64,000 bases of DNA. It comes from Volvariella volvacea V23. Taxonomy: Eukaryota > Basidiomycota > Agaricomycetes > Agaricales > Pluteaceae. Position 1 is the first letter of the stretch. Each line of letters opens with the position of its first letter. The position numbers and the translations under genes are program-made. The stretch covers positions 848,663 to 912,662 of the forward strand of contig KB722739.1 of the NCBI GenBank assembly GCA_000349905.1, read 5' to 3'. The notes under the pieces were generated by a model. It was not told where the DNA came from, did no database searches, and worked only from the letters and a program-made list of their open reading frames with translations. Shown in pieces: positions 33,785 to 44,981 of the stretch.

Positions 33785-35410
33785 TACTGGCGGATGGTAC
33801 GGATGAAGGATGAGCGGATGGGGTTTTCACTTTATTTCAACGGGGTTATATACTTTGCGAGAAACATGAGAATAGGTCGTCATAATTATCTGCCAGGAGC
33901 TGATTGATAGGGAGACTGGAGCAGAACGTCAACGAATAAGGAGTATCAAGCGAGGATAGGGCACTACGCTAACCTTATAAACGTGTGTTAGACTCCAATT
34001 AGAAGTATAGCCACTCCTGAGGGTGGCGCGCCGCTACACAAAGTGCACACGGTTGACTAGTACTACTCGCAGAGCCTCAACGAATAACTAGCCTCAGCAT
34101 GGCGTACCACTATGCAACTTAGGGGCCTCCCCATTCAGGTAAGGGGGTTCAGGTAACCCTGCAATAGGAGTCTCCTATCAGGTAGCATAATTCCATTGCT
34201 ACATTCATCACGTCAGCCATATGATCACGACTCTGTCGAGCTGATTATTTTTCTGATATTTCCTGGCAATATTTTCAAAATTCCGAGTACGTAGAATCTA
34301 CAGAGGCAGAGCTCCGAGAGATGTGCAGAGTTTCAGCTTTTTGATGTCCACATCTCGGTCGTAGTATTTTTTATTTTATTGAATTCGCTCATGGAGGCGT
34401 GGCATGTGTTATTGTTGGCTCGTGAATTAGAATTTGTCTTCTATAACACCCCTTTCTATTCTCGTGCCATCGTTGCCATGATATCCTTAATGAAAAGGCA
34501 ATCACACGTGAAGACGTTTTTATACTCCTGTTAGACAGAAAGGAGGCTACTGGTATGGCAGTTAATTTGTAAAGAAATTAATTACACTGCACCTTTGGCC
34601 ATATTTCGCGGGATTGCCCGTGCTTTCAGGCGGATTTCTGCAGCTTTACCGTAACTAAGTGTAATTTAATGTCGTTTCACAGCAGCTAATCACCTTGCAT
34701 GTAACTTTGTGAGATTGAATCGTGACATGACCAGTTGCACCCGAAACTAGGTCATATTCCAATGCGTTTTGCCTGCGACCTCGTGTGTTTTGCATTCTCC
34801 TGGCTTGCATAGTTTTCTGTGCGTATGCAACACCATAAAAATGAACAAAGTGTTATAATGGCAATGTAATGGTGCGGTGGATTCCGACGAAGTCTCAGTG
34901 AATCTCAACGAAATCACGGTAGTTTTCAAGCAAGTCACGGTGGTTCTCAAACGAAGTCACGATGAATTTCAACAAAAGCATGGTGATGTTCAACAAAGTC
35001 GCGATCAAATCACTCAGGCTGCGCACATTTTTATTCAAGTTGCGGCGGCTCTGATTGGGTTGTGGATGATGGCTGAAATATACGTGAAAAGCAAGTCGTG
35101 GTGGATTGAATTTCTTTACAAAATACCATCCACATACTGGCGCGCGATGCTGTGAAATCATATCCCTGGGTCCTTAGGTGATGGTCCCCTTAAAGCTAAA
35201 TTGACCCCCTAGCTCTCGAAATTACACCAGACCTGCTGTCCTGAAAACCAATTATCTTATCGGATGTCAGGAGCGCACGATTCTTGCACTTGACACAGGT
35301 TTCCGACATCGGAGCTCGCATCAGTGAACGTACAGATCTCAGAAGATAATCGCATTCAGTATCTAGAGTCCGAACTGACTCACAAAAAGGATCATCTAAA
35401 TAAATTGTAT
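33785..35410. other. spacer upstream of tandem copy 2 and downstream of GH7 copy D
   Basis: Holds the upstream flank of tandem family copy 2, AT-rich DNA, a degenerate 21-nt repeat (34882-35017) and the 3' flank of GH7 copy D. No gene that I can support. Confidence 0.4.
34882..35017 (+). repeat. Degenerate tandem repeat, unit about 21 nt
   Basis: About six diverged units, for example TCAACGAAATCACGGTAGTT, TCAAGCAAGTCACGGTGGTT and TCAAACGAAGTCACGATGAA. Read on the plus strand it encodes seven-residue repeats (DEVSVNL, NEITVVF, KQVTVVL, KRSHDEF, QQKHGDV, QQSRDQI) followed by a hydrophobic segment. There is no ATG at the start of the frame (it begins with GTG at 34877). Confidence 0.55.
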
Positions 35411-37067
35411 CTACAAGCATTGACTGTACCATTCGTTGAGGACGGAACACGTCGAGCCAGACTCGCACTGAGTAGGTCCAGTCCAGCCTTGTCCACCGCT
35501 TAAAGGAAAGAAAAGTAACGATTAGTCGAGCAAATCAAACTCGACCAAAGGATAACATACCATTGACCCCACTTGGTCTGAACAGGTCCAGGAGCAGTCG
35601 TGGTCGTAGTTCCCGGGTTTCCAGGGTTTCCAGGGGTGGTAGAGCCACCAGTATACGTAGTTCCAATATCACCGAAACGGATGTTGGAGAACGTCACGGA
35701 GGCGTTGGCAGCAGACTCCTCGACGTCAATCGGCTTGCCGGAATCAGTGGGGCAGGTGCCGCGCGCGATACCGGGCTGGTTCGGGTCGGCGTCGACGGGG
35801 TAGGAGCTGTCGAGCCAGAGCATGTTCGCCGCGTGGTCGTCCCAGACGGAGAGGACGAGGACCATTCCTGCGCCCAACGCCTGGCCCATGGCTTGCATGC
35901 CGCCCTTGTTCTGGAAGGAGGTGGTATCCCCAAACACGGACTTTTGCGAGTCGCAGAACTCGCCCGTGATGGAGTCGTACGCGTCCATGCCCGGGATGTT
36001 GACCTTGGAGTTTTGCACGACCTGGCCGTTCTGGACGTACAGCCTGCGGATCTCGGAGAGTGTGCCGGAGCTGCTGTTGTTGTTGGTGAAGAACTGGGTG
36101 ACGACGGTGAACTTGGAGCGGGTGTCGACGCCTGTTCCGCCTGGGCCGTAGTAGGTCTTGTCGCCCATGCGGTACGAGTTGAAGTCGCAGCCGTCGGGGT
36201 CGCAGACGGTGCCATAGCGGTCGTTGGTACCGCAGGAGGATCCCTCGCATCGGGAGAGGCCTTGGACTGTACATGGGTGGGGGGTGTAGGCGGTGGAAAT
36301 CGAGTTGGCTTCCCAGATATCCATCTCATTGCAGCACGCTCCCCAGTTTCCGGTACCTGCGTTCGTGTCGTTGGGAGAGCCATTCCATCCTGCAACGTTG
36401 GCCTGAAGTGGTGCCAATTAGTAAGTGCACAACGTGAATCATGGAATCGATTTCTCACCTCTCCGTTGATGAACTTGATGTCTCGTGGACATTGGGAGTC
36501 GCAGTAACCAGTACCATATTTGGCACCGGCCTTGTTGCCCGAGTTCTTGGCCATACCACCATCAGCATCCATAGAGGAGAAGTACAATGCTCCGTTCAAT
36601 CCACAAGGAAGATTGGAGACATCGACGTCAAACGTGAACTCCTTGTTGAGAAGTTCAAACATCTCGTATTGAGACTCGCTAGCCATCAAGTAAACACGAG
36701 AGCCGACGTTCTTCTGCTCACCCTGAGTGATGAATTTGAGGGTGAGGGCGTCGCCGCTGGTGGTGATACCGTAGGTGGATTGGTAATTGGCGCCGTCAAG
36801 AGCGCAGTTCTGAGCGCAGGTGGCACCGTCGGGGCACAACGAGGTGTCCCAGGAGTTGCCGGTGTAGCAGTTGGTGTATCCTTCGGTAGTGTGCAACCAG
36901 CGCCAGTTGGCGTCGAGGGTTACGGAGCCGGCGACGGATTGGCATCCGCTGGAGGTACACCTAGACCAGGAGAGCGATGGGTGGGTTTCAGCGGTGACGG
37001 TACCGACTTGTTGGGCGTAAGCCGTGGCGAGGAAGGAAAGAACTAGAAGAGAGGACTTGGGGAACAT
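35411..37067 (-). CDS. cel7: GH7 cellobiohydrolase copy D with CBM1, highly biased codon use
   Basis: Exons 37067-36459, 36402-35561 and 35498-35411 (introns 56 and 62 nt, GT-AG) give 512 aa. Signal peptide [18 protein letters not shown], mature N-terminus [14 protein letters not shown]7 catalytic residues E229, D231 and E234 ([11 protein letters not shown]). The catalytic domain ends at [12 protein letters not shown], followed by a linker ([20 protein letters not shown]) and a C-terminal CBM1 with all cysteines and aromatic residues ([12 protein letters not shown]...[14 protein letters not shown]). Secreted exo-cellulase acting from reducing chain ends to release cellobiose. In contrast to copies A, B and E, its third codon positions are mostly C or G, the pattern of a highly expressed gene, so this is probably the main cellobiohydrolase of the locus. 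It carries the same promoter element as the others. Confidence 0.96.
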
Positions 37068-37138
37068 GGCTGGGGAAGTTCTGTTCTAGCAGTAGAGAAC
37101 GGATGGAACTGGTCTGAGCAGAGCGAATTGGAACCACG

Positions 37139-37170
37139 TTTTATAGAGCGTTGAACGGATAATATCCGGT
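37139..37170 (-). promoter_or_regulatory. GH7 copy D core promoter: TATA box and palindromic element
   Basis: Minus strand: ACCGGATATTATCCGTT, then CAACGCTC and TATAAAA, about 72 nt upstream of the ATG. In this copy the element is a perfect inverted repeat (CGGATATTATCCG), of the CGG-N7-CCG form bound by many fungal zinc-cluster regulators. Confidence 0.55.
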
Positions 37171-38395
37171 GTGTCTGAAAGGACAGTGCAGGTCCTTCGT
37201 ACTGTATTGTAGCCATTGCAGGGAGAGATGAACGGGATACACCTGTACGAAGCTACAGCCTGCCTTCGATGCGTGGCAAAATTCAAGCTGGATAAACGAC
37301 TCGGTGAATTGCTCGCCATAATCTAAAAATAAACCTGGTTACCATGAAGGGAAGAAGCCATTACTGCTCCACTTGAGGGTTGAGATATCGTCTGGCTCCT
37401 AGAGAAGTTGTCCCGCTAATCCTCCAGAAAGGCTCCGTAGACAGAGGGAAAGAGGTCGCTGAAACAACGACGCGGTCTACAGGCATTGCGAAGCAGTTAT
37501 TGTGACGGGAGACTATGGCTTCTCGTAATAAGGATTGTTTAAACGCGAGAGATGCCGCCTCGGCCGCACTATGGTACAAAGAAGTCTCCTCAGCTGCGCT
37601 TTCAGTGCGCGGGCCAGTTGAAGAGGATTCTTGCATGATCCAAAGCTCTGATTTTCCTTTCAACCAGAATTGCGAGTTATCCTGGGCATGAAGCAACGTA
37701 AGAACCTGGAGTTCTATTCGAGAGATAAGAGTGCTTACGATGCCGAAATAGGTCAACGCTAACCTATGATGTCATGCGTAGATGCCAAGTAAATAAGGTG
37801 GATTAACCCCGCAACTACTTCCGTCGGCATCCGACTTGACTTGTCAGATACAGGCGCCGAAGAAGGTCGTAATTAAAAGACGGGATCATATGGCGCAAGC
37901 TGGATGCGTCTGCAATGGGCATAAGCATCCAATCGTTGAGCGCAGACTGTTGGGACGTTTTCAAGGAGGTAAGCCCTCACACTAGCTCTGTATCTCTGGT
38001 AAACTGGTGCACACTCACTGCAGAATCGATAGCACGGAAACCCTCATTTTTGAGGAGAAACCCTGGCAGAAGCGACAGCGGCCATCTTGCACGTGCATAC
38101 GGCCAACAATCACAGCTCTTCCGAGCCTTCGGCACACAACGATATTGCTGCAATCTCTCGCTTAGCAGCTTCATTGTCGGTAATTTCCATCTGGCAAGTT
38201 GCTATTTACTAGGCCATCAGCTCTGTGGCCACAGTTGATTCGACAAGCACTTGCTCACCGTCGCGATACGCCATCTGATGAAGGCGCTTCCTGCGACTGC
38301 CGCCGTCGCTGAGTTGGAGCATCAAAGAACAAGGAGCGTAACTAATCACGTGCCCCGTTCAACAAGAGGGTCTTCGGCTTTTGCCGATCACAACC
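37171..38395. other. region upstream of GH7 copy D without a firm gene
   Basis: A 131-codon minus-strand ORF (37756-37361) has no recognisable domain and is not called. The rest shows nothing. Confidence 0.4.
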
Positions 38396-39610
38396 ATGTC
38401 CCCTCAAAAGCTACCGCCAGAGCTGGGGACATGGTTGTCGGTTTTCTCGACGCCGACTCAGCTGCTCTGAAAATCTGTGCTCTCGTTTCGCGATCTTTTT
38501 CTGCCCTAGCACAGAAATATTTATTTCGGAGCATCTCCTTCAGCTTCTGCGATTTCTCCGTTGCCGATTCAAGTACTCATCGCCTTACGCAACGTCTATC
38601 GGCTTCGCCATGGTGCTTGTCGCTCGTCAAAGAACTATCTGTCATTGATGAAACCCGCGCGACGCCCAATGATCGCCAACTCTTGCTTGAAGTGATGGAG
38701 CTACTCATGAATGTTGCCCGAATCCGGGTGGTTGATTTCACACTTAAAAAGATACTGCACCAGTGTTGCAGGTCCATGATAACCCGTTTAACACTTGTCC
38801 GTATTAAAGACTTCCCCTCAGATGCTCTTCATCTCTGCACGTTTCTCAGTCATTTGACAGTCATCGCTTCAGAGTTTTTGGACTTTTCAACACGTGTTTC
38901 GCCTTCTACGACCCGTATCCATTTGAGTTACTTGGCTCTTAGGTGCACTACCGTCTTTCCCATTATACCCTTACTTCACTGGAACTCTTTCGACATTCTA
39001 TGCGTCCGTTTGAGTTCTATCAACTCGAGTCTTTCAAGTTTTCTACTATGGAGCTGGTTCTTCATGAAAGCTACCTCTCCTTCATAGAGTCGGTCCCACA
39101 AAGCATTACTTCATTTGCAATGGAGCCCCCCATTCAATGTGAGTAGCATCAACTTTAGCAACTTGCCCCGCCTTGACCGCGTCTCCCCCAGTCTTCACGC
39201 AGGTATCTCCACGACCACTCGTCAGTCTATCCGCAATGCCAAACATCACCCATTTGACGTTTGCCATGGAAGAAAGCGACTCAGAAGGAGAATCCTTCAT
39301 CCCATGGGTTATCGCTCAGTTGAGCCGTTTTCCAGCCTTCAATGAGCTCCACGAGCTTCACATCTGGGTAACCTTTTACGGTCGCACGTCAGACAATCGT
39401 TGGGCTCGTATTTGGACCACGCTGGATGACGTACTTGCCGAACCGATGTTTCAATCGGTACAGTCTGTTCACATCAAGGCGCATATTCGCCTTTGGCTTC
39501 AGTCTAAGGTGGATGTAACTGATTCGTTTAAAAGCGCGTTTTCAAGGGCCGTAGAGCGAAATTCCCTTTATATTGAACATTCAAGGGGTGCGTGCATGTT
39601 TCAAGCATGA
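38396..39610 (+). pseudogene. F-box/LRR-type gene with several frame breaks
   Basis: ATG 38396 starts MSPQKLPPEL, the start of an F-box. The frame then shifts and continues GDMVVGFLDADSAALKICALVSRSFSALAQKYLFRSISF, the rest of the F-box-like region. LRR-like parts follow in other frames: LTSLELFRHSMRPFEFYQLESFKFS, FNVSSINFSNLPRLDRVSP, then MPNITHLTFAMEES, FPAFNELHELHIWVTFYGR and AEPMFQSVQSVHI to a TGA at 39608-39610. At least three frame changes are needed and no splice signals explain them. The first break is at a G run (CTGGGGAC), where one more G would restore the frame. Such genes are abundant in agaricomycetes, presumably as SCF ubiquitin-ligase adaptors. It is either a pseudogene or an intact gene with homopolymer errors. 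Confidence 0.65.
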
Positions 39611-40508
39611 TATACGATAGAGTATTGATGTTATCCTCAGAGAGGAACTGGACTGGCTTGCTCTAACATTTTTGTTTTCCACTCCTCCGATTACACTACT
39701 ACAAATCGTTGAATTATAGATAAAAATCACTTGAATTATTGCACTAGCTCTATCACAACCTGCTTGGCTATAATCCGACCTACGAGTAGCTGGATAAGCA
39801 AGCCACCCACCGCCTGTGTTTAGGGCAGCCTCAAAACCGGAACGTCCCGGGCCGATATTACAGGATGTGTTCTGGTGCTACCCTACTAATGCAGCAGTCG
39901 CTACACATAACCTGAGCATGTGAGTACTGGCATCAATCCAAGGAAGCCTCCATGACGTTTTGCTGGCATCTCCCACATGGTCAAAGTTGCCGAAATTTCT
40001 CCCGTTCAATGGTGAGTCCGTGTCCCTGTTAAAGTATATAAACCACTAACTCCTAGGCAAAAACTTTGATAGCGTTGATGTACGATATACGGGTCAAACG
40101 ACCTCTTGTAATTTTCTTTGGAATTGTATCTCCTTTGAAAGCCCCGTCAAGTGCCATTTACACTGAAAAATCGCAGATAGTTATCACGAAAGCGGTAAAA
40201 GCCCCCGTTCGTGGTAAAGAGAAGCAGGCTGGAATGAAGAACCCCCGCTTCCTGCGTTCCTACATCACAAAGATCTCCCCATACATGTTCATCTGCGCCT
40301 TAACCGCCGCCACAGTCAGAACCACTTGAATTGAATGACACAGAATACAAACCGATCGGTCGCATGACAGTACGGAAGAGGTATAGTTTGGGGTAAGCAG
40401 GACCGGGGTGTGCTAACTATAATTCGAGCGTTGATGTCTTCTTTCTTCTTCCTTTCGACCTGATCGTTGCAGGTCCCTCGCTTCCCCGCACCTTGCAAGA
40501 CTGCGACC
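39611..40508. other. region without a recognisable gene; promoter of the transporter
   Basis: No gene seen. It separates the broken F-box gene from the sugar transporter and should contain the latter's promoter. Confidence 0.4.
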
Positions 40509-42975
40509 ATGGGTAAAGGAGTAAGTCTCCCCTGTGCAGTATTGCTTATCCCAATTCTCATGCTCGAATTTCTCTACGTAGTACAGCGCAGCTATTGCAT
40601 CGAACCCGGTGAGCGATAAGAATACTGTCAACCGTAGTACGTAGACTGACTCGTGTTGGTTGAAGTACATCGTCGGTTCGTTCGCCTGTATTGGAGGAGG
40701 CCTGTTTGGTCTGGACATTTCATCAATGTCCGGAGTCCTCAACGTACGTCCCATCCCATGTCCCACCATCCAGCTGATATCTTATACGAACACATCTCCA
40801 GAATCAGGCATACAAGGAGACATTCGGTTTTGTAAGCACAAATCGAATCCTAGTCGCTTTCACTGAAACTCATCGCACGCTGTAGCCTGGCCCAGATGCC
40901 CAAGGAGCGATTGTCGCCTCAATGCCCGCCGGCTCACTCTTCGGCGCCTTGGCTGTCACTCAACTAGCCGACAGACTTGGTCGCAAGAAGACGATTATCC
41001 TCGCTGGTATAATCTGGGTCATTGGATCAGTCCTCCAATGCGCTTCGGTCGTAAGTTCGATGTTCCGCCTACCCATCACCCCAGCACGGCGCTAATTATT
41101 CGTGCGTGGATTGCGATCTTAGAACCGCGGAATGTTGGTCGCTGGAAGGGTCATCGGTGGAGTGTCGGTTGGCTTGTCTAGTGCCGTTGTACCAATTTAC
41201 CAGTCGGAAATCACTGCGCCTAATATTCGTGGCCGGATGGTTTCTCTTCAGCAATGGTACGTCGAAACTTCTACATCCTCGAATCCTCGATCTGACTTCA
41301 CCCTGCTTGCGGCGTCTGTACCTCTGACGCTGCAGGTCTATCACGTGGGGAATCCTTATCCAATACTTTATTCAATTTGGGTGTTCCTATATTGATGGGA
41401 CAGCTTCGTTCCGTATTCCGTGGGGACTTCAAATGATACCTGCGATCATCCTGAGTCTCGGCATGACTTTCTTCCCTGAAAGTCCTCGATGGCTTTTCGA
41501 CCATGGAAGGTTAGTCTTTATAAGCGGATTTTACGCACTCTTCGACCATGCTAATCACAACGGATAGAGAGGAAGAAGCACTACAGGTACTAGCGGATCT
41601 ACACGGCGGAGGCGATACGCAAAACGAAACGGTCGTCTTTGAGTACGAGGAAATAAAGCAACAAGTGCGCTCTTGCCACTTTTTCGTCTTGCTGGCTTGA
41701 TTTATAGTTCTATTCTAGGTATACTTTGAACGCACAGAAGGCGCCAAATCATACCTCGATCTCCTCAAACCCGGAAACCCACGCCGAGTCTTCCTTGGAT
41801 GCTCTTTGCAGATGTGGTCGCAGCTCACTGGAATGAACGTCATGATGTATTATATTATTTATGTATTTGAAGGTGCTGGTCTGACTGGTCGACGGGCTAA
41901 TTTGATTGCGGACGTATGTTTCCACCTTCCCCTTATGCATTAACCAGAACACTGACGACTGGATTCGATAGTCTGTCCAATACGTTCTGAATGTTGCAAT
42001 GACTGGTATGCCGCTTCTTCCACCCATTCTCTTGCACTTTAAAATTAGTTGGGATTTATGTAGTGCCTGCAATCATCTACATTGACAAGTGGGGTCGCCG
42101 TCCAATGCTCCTTGCTGGCCTACTCTTCATGGGATTTTTCCTCTTTCTCGTCGGTGGACTTCAAGCTCGATTTGGATCTTGGGAAGACCATCAAGGGAGC
42201 AGTAAGTTGCCTATTGTCGCCAGACGCCTATTTGGCCTCCAAACTGATTGCTCAATCATTTCATAGTGACATGGATTATTGCGGATCACGACGCAGCGAC
42301 GAAAGCTGTTATCGTATGTTCATACCTCTTCGTGTGCAGGTACGTTTCCCTTTTTCGTATAGCGAAGGTCTAAGGATGCATATCAACTATCTTTTAGTTT
42401 TGCTATTACGATGGGACCCGTATCGTGGACATACCCCGCCGAACTGGTTCGTATTTCATTATATAGATTAGAAGTATTGTCTTATAGAGCTACAACAGTA
42501 CTCCCTCAAAATCCGAGGAAAAGCCGTTTCTCTTGCCACAGTAAGTCGTTCTCAAGGCCATATTTATCTCCTCTCTCATATTTTCTCCTCTCAGGCAACA
42601 AATTGGCTCTTCAACTTCTCCCTAGCCTACGCCGTCCCACCTGGTCTCTCCAAAATAGCCTACAAGACATACTTCATCTTTGGGACCTTCAACTTTGCGG
42701 CCTTCATCCATGTCTTCTTCATGTACCCAGAAACAGTCGGTCGAACGCTCGAAGAGATCGAAGAGGTGTTCAAACAGGGACATGTGTTTACTGCTTGGAA
42801 GATTGGAAAGGATGTGGGGAAGAGGAGGGTCGAGGAGGTTGTTGGACACGGACATGGTCGTGTGGAGTCAAAGAGGGATGGGGATGATGTAAGTTTAGGA
42901 CCTTATTGTCCAGACATGGTGCTGATCAAATGTTTTGAGGATCAGAAGGAATCTATTGAACAGTCGTCGGTATAA
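40509..42975 (+). CDS. MFS sugar transporter, 16 exons
   Basis: Twelve-helix sugar porter of the major facilitator superfamily in the plasma membrane, importing hexoses or similar sugars with protons. Exons: 40509-40520, 40582-40608, 40666-40743, 40802-40831, 40886-41050, 41123-41256, 41336-41509, 41568-41664, 41719-41913, 41972-42005, 42049-42201, 42267-42339, 42398-42446, 42490-42540, 42595-42888, 42946-42975. They sum to 531 codons plus stop in one frame. Signature motifs are GGGLFGLDISSMSGVL in helix 1, ADRLGRKK between helices 2 and 3, VAGRVIGGVSVG in helix 4, FFPESPRWL after helix 6, QLTGMNVMMYYI in helix 7, DKWGRRP between helices 8 and 9, GPVSWTYPAEL in helix 10 and YPETVGRTLEEIEEVF at the end. 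The neighbouring GH43 and GH7 genes fit a role in taking up sugars released from plant polymers; the substrate itself cannot be read from the sequence. Confidence 0.92.
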
Positions 42976-43310
42976 GCTTTCTCTCTTACTGTGCGAGCAG
43001 GTTGCTGTCGCTCTGTGGGATTCAAAGGTCTAAGAATCTGTATACGATGTGTATTTCATGAAATTCAACGACATATATAAATATCATTACCCATTTTTGG
43101 CATATATTTTGAGTGCTCATCACTGCGTCCAATACCTACCTACCCTTTTTTCTGCTCTTCCAACGGCCAAACTTCCTATCGAGATCAGAATTTTTGGAGA
43201 ATCAAACTCACTCATAGTTGATCAAAGTAGCCGTTTTAAAGCCTACACCAGACTCCTACTTTACAATTTACGCGTGATACAAGACCAACCTTCCGTCTGC
43301 TAAAAAGCCC
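42976..43310. other. convergent intergenic gap
   Basis: The 335 nt between the 3' ends of the transporter (plus) and the GH43 gene (minus). AT-rich, holding both 3' untranslated regions. No gene seen. Confidence 0.5.
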
Positions 43311-44928
43311 TCAAGGCGTGCTAAGCGTGAACGAGCTAACCGTAACACTCCCTCCCAACGCCACCGTCGCGTAATTAAAAATCCCAAACCTATACCCCAT
43401 GAAGAACTGCCACGCCTTGCCCATCACATACGCCGACCCAAGCGTCGTAAACGTGCTCCCATTCGTGCTATAACTAAACGTCGCCTGCGGGCTGGACGAG
43501 CTCGGCCTGATATCCGCCGAGATCCTCAACCACACCCGGCCCGACGCAGGGAGGGTAGGCCCGGCAGCGAGCTCGGAGCCGGTGTTGACCGTGTTCCAGC
43601 TCGAGTCCATGTTGAGGTTCGAGACGCGGGTGAGGCGGACGGTGCCGCTGTCGCGCCGGACGCCGATCCAGGAGGAGAGGTCGCGGAAGAGGGCGAGGCC
43701 GGCGCGGTCGCCGTCGCGCATGGAGGAGTAGTCGAGGACGATCGTGCCGGTCGAGGTGGGGCCGAGGATGCGGTGGGTGAGCGTGTTGCGGGCGTTGTAG
43801 AGGTCGAAGGTGACGGTGGCGGTGGAGAGGCGCAGGCCGTTGTTGACGGAAAACTTGGAGGTGTCTGGGTTGTGGTTCCACTCCCATTTGTGGCTGAGGG
43901 ACGTGCCGCTGAAGGAGTCGGTCCCGGTGAGGGATCCGAGGGGGTGGGAGGGTAGGGGGTAGGGGTAGGAGGTGCCAAAGGCGCCGTTGACGAGTTGGAG
44001 GGTGGGGAAGCCGTCGGAACCCCAGGTGATTGGGGTGAGAGTGGGGATACGACCTCCAGGGTAGGCATCTACGAAGCCCATGTAGTACCACTGGCCGGAG
44101 GGTGTATCAACTATACCACCTTGGTGTGGCACGCCAGCCCCAGCAATGGGGCTTCCAAGGCCTCGGACTAGGGATTTGATAGTGTACGGGCCGAAAGGTC
44201 CAGAAGTAGACCTGAGAACCCACTCCTCGTTTGCAGGTTTCGTAACCACAATGTAATAGTTCCCGTTGATCCTGTACATCCTCGACCCCTCAATATATCC
44301 AATATCCGAAGGGGACGTATACACAGCTTGCGTCCTGACTTGGGAGAAGCCGTCTGCTGATAACTGTGCAACGTTAATGGTTGTGCTCCCGTAGGCGACA
44401 TAGAGTGTGTCAGTAGAATCGTCAATGAGGAGGCCTGCGTCATAATAACACGTGCTGATGGTTGCACGTCTGGTCCAGGGGCCTGAGGCAGAGGGCGCGG
44501 TGTAGACGTAGGTCGTGCCAAACTCTATGCACCCGATCCAGTAGAAGAGGCCGTTAGACTGGCGGTATTTCATGGACGAGGCCCAGATGCCTTTTACGTA
44601 GGCTCGGCTTCCGTTGAGGTCGTACTTGGAGCCCCAATCGAGGACAGGAACTAGGGTAAGGAGATGTCTAGTTGGCTGCTTGTCCATTTGTATGGGGTAT
44701 GACCTTACCGGAATGCCCAATGTACTCCCAGTTGACCAAATCGTACGAACGCAGGACTGGAGCACCGGGAGAATAGTGCATCGTAGATGCAGAGTAGTAG
44801 AATGTGCTATTGACACGAATGATCTCCAAGTCGGCCAAATCATCCCAGAGGACAGGCTGGCTGTATGACTGTGCTGCAGTTGAAAGATAGAGGGAGCTAA
44901 GGACAGCGCCTAGGAGTAGCGATTTCAT
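43311..44928 (-). CDS. Secreted GH43 glycosidase with C-terminal beta-sandwich domain
   Basis: Exons 44928-44709 and 44650-43311 (58-nt intron) give 519 aa. The ATG at 44928 gives a signal peptide (MKSLLLGAVLSSLYLSTAAQ). The five-bladed propeller region starts LWDDLADLEIIRVNSTFYYSAS, where D33 is the likely catalytic base. D144 in CYYDAGLLIDD is the likely pKa modulator and E194 in IGYIEGSRMYRINGNYYI the likely general acid. After PITWGSDGFPTLQLVNG a second domain (DSFSGTSLSHKWEWNHNPD ... FSVNNGLRLSTA ... GYRFGIFNYATVALGG) matches the C-terminal concanavalin-like domain of GH43 beta-xylosidase/arabinofuranosidase enzymes. It likely cleaves xylo-oligosaccharides or arabinose side chains outside the cell; the exact specificity is not decided by these motifs. 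High GC at third positions suggests good expression. It converges on the sugar transporter. Confidence 0.9.
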
Positions 44929-44974
44929 CGTCAACGCGGTGTTGTTGGTATCACAGTTAGGCTAAGGTCCTTGC

Positions 44975-44981
44975 CTTTATA
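44975..44981 (-). promoter_or_regulatory. TATA box of the GH43 gene
   Basis: Minus strand TATAAAG, 46 nt upstream of the GH43 ATG at 44928. Confidence 0.45.

Noticed and set aside
35563..36507. Long plus-strand ORF (314 codons) antisense to GH7 copy D
   Set aside because: It is a by-product of the strong C/G third-position bias of copy D on the other strand. Its Val/Gly/Ala/Arg composition and the solid GH7 exons opposite show it is not a gene.
37361..37756. 131-codon minus-strand ORF upstream of GH7 copy D
   Set aside because: No domain, no paralogue in the window, no splice context; could be chance.
43474..44091. Alternative-frame Pro/Arg-rich ORFs within the GH43 gene
   Set aside because: They overlap the GH43 catalytic and C-terminal domains in other frames and only reflect high GC.
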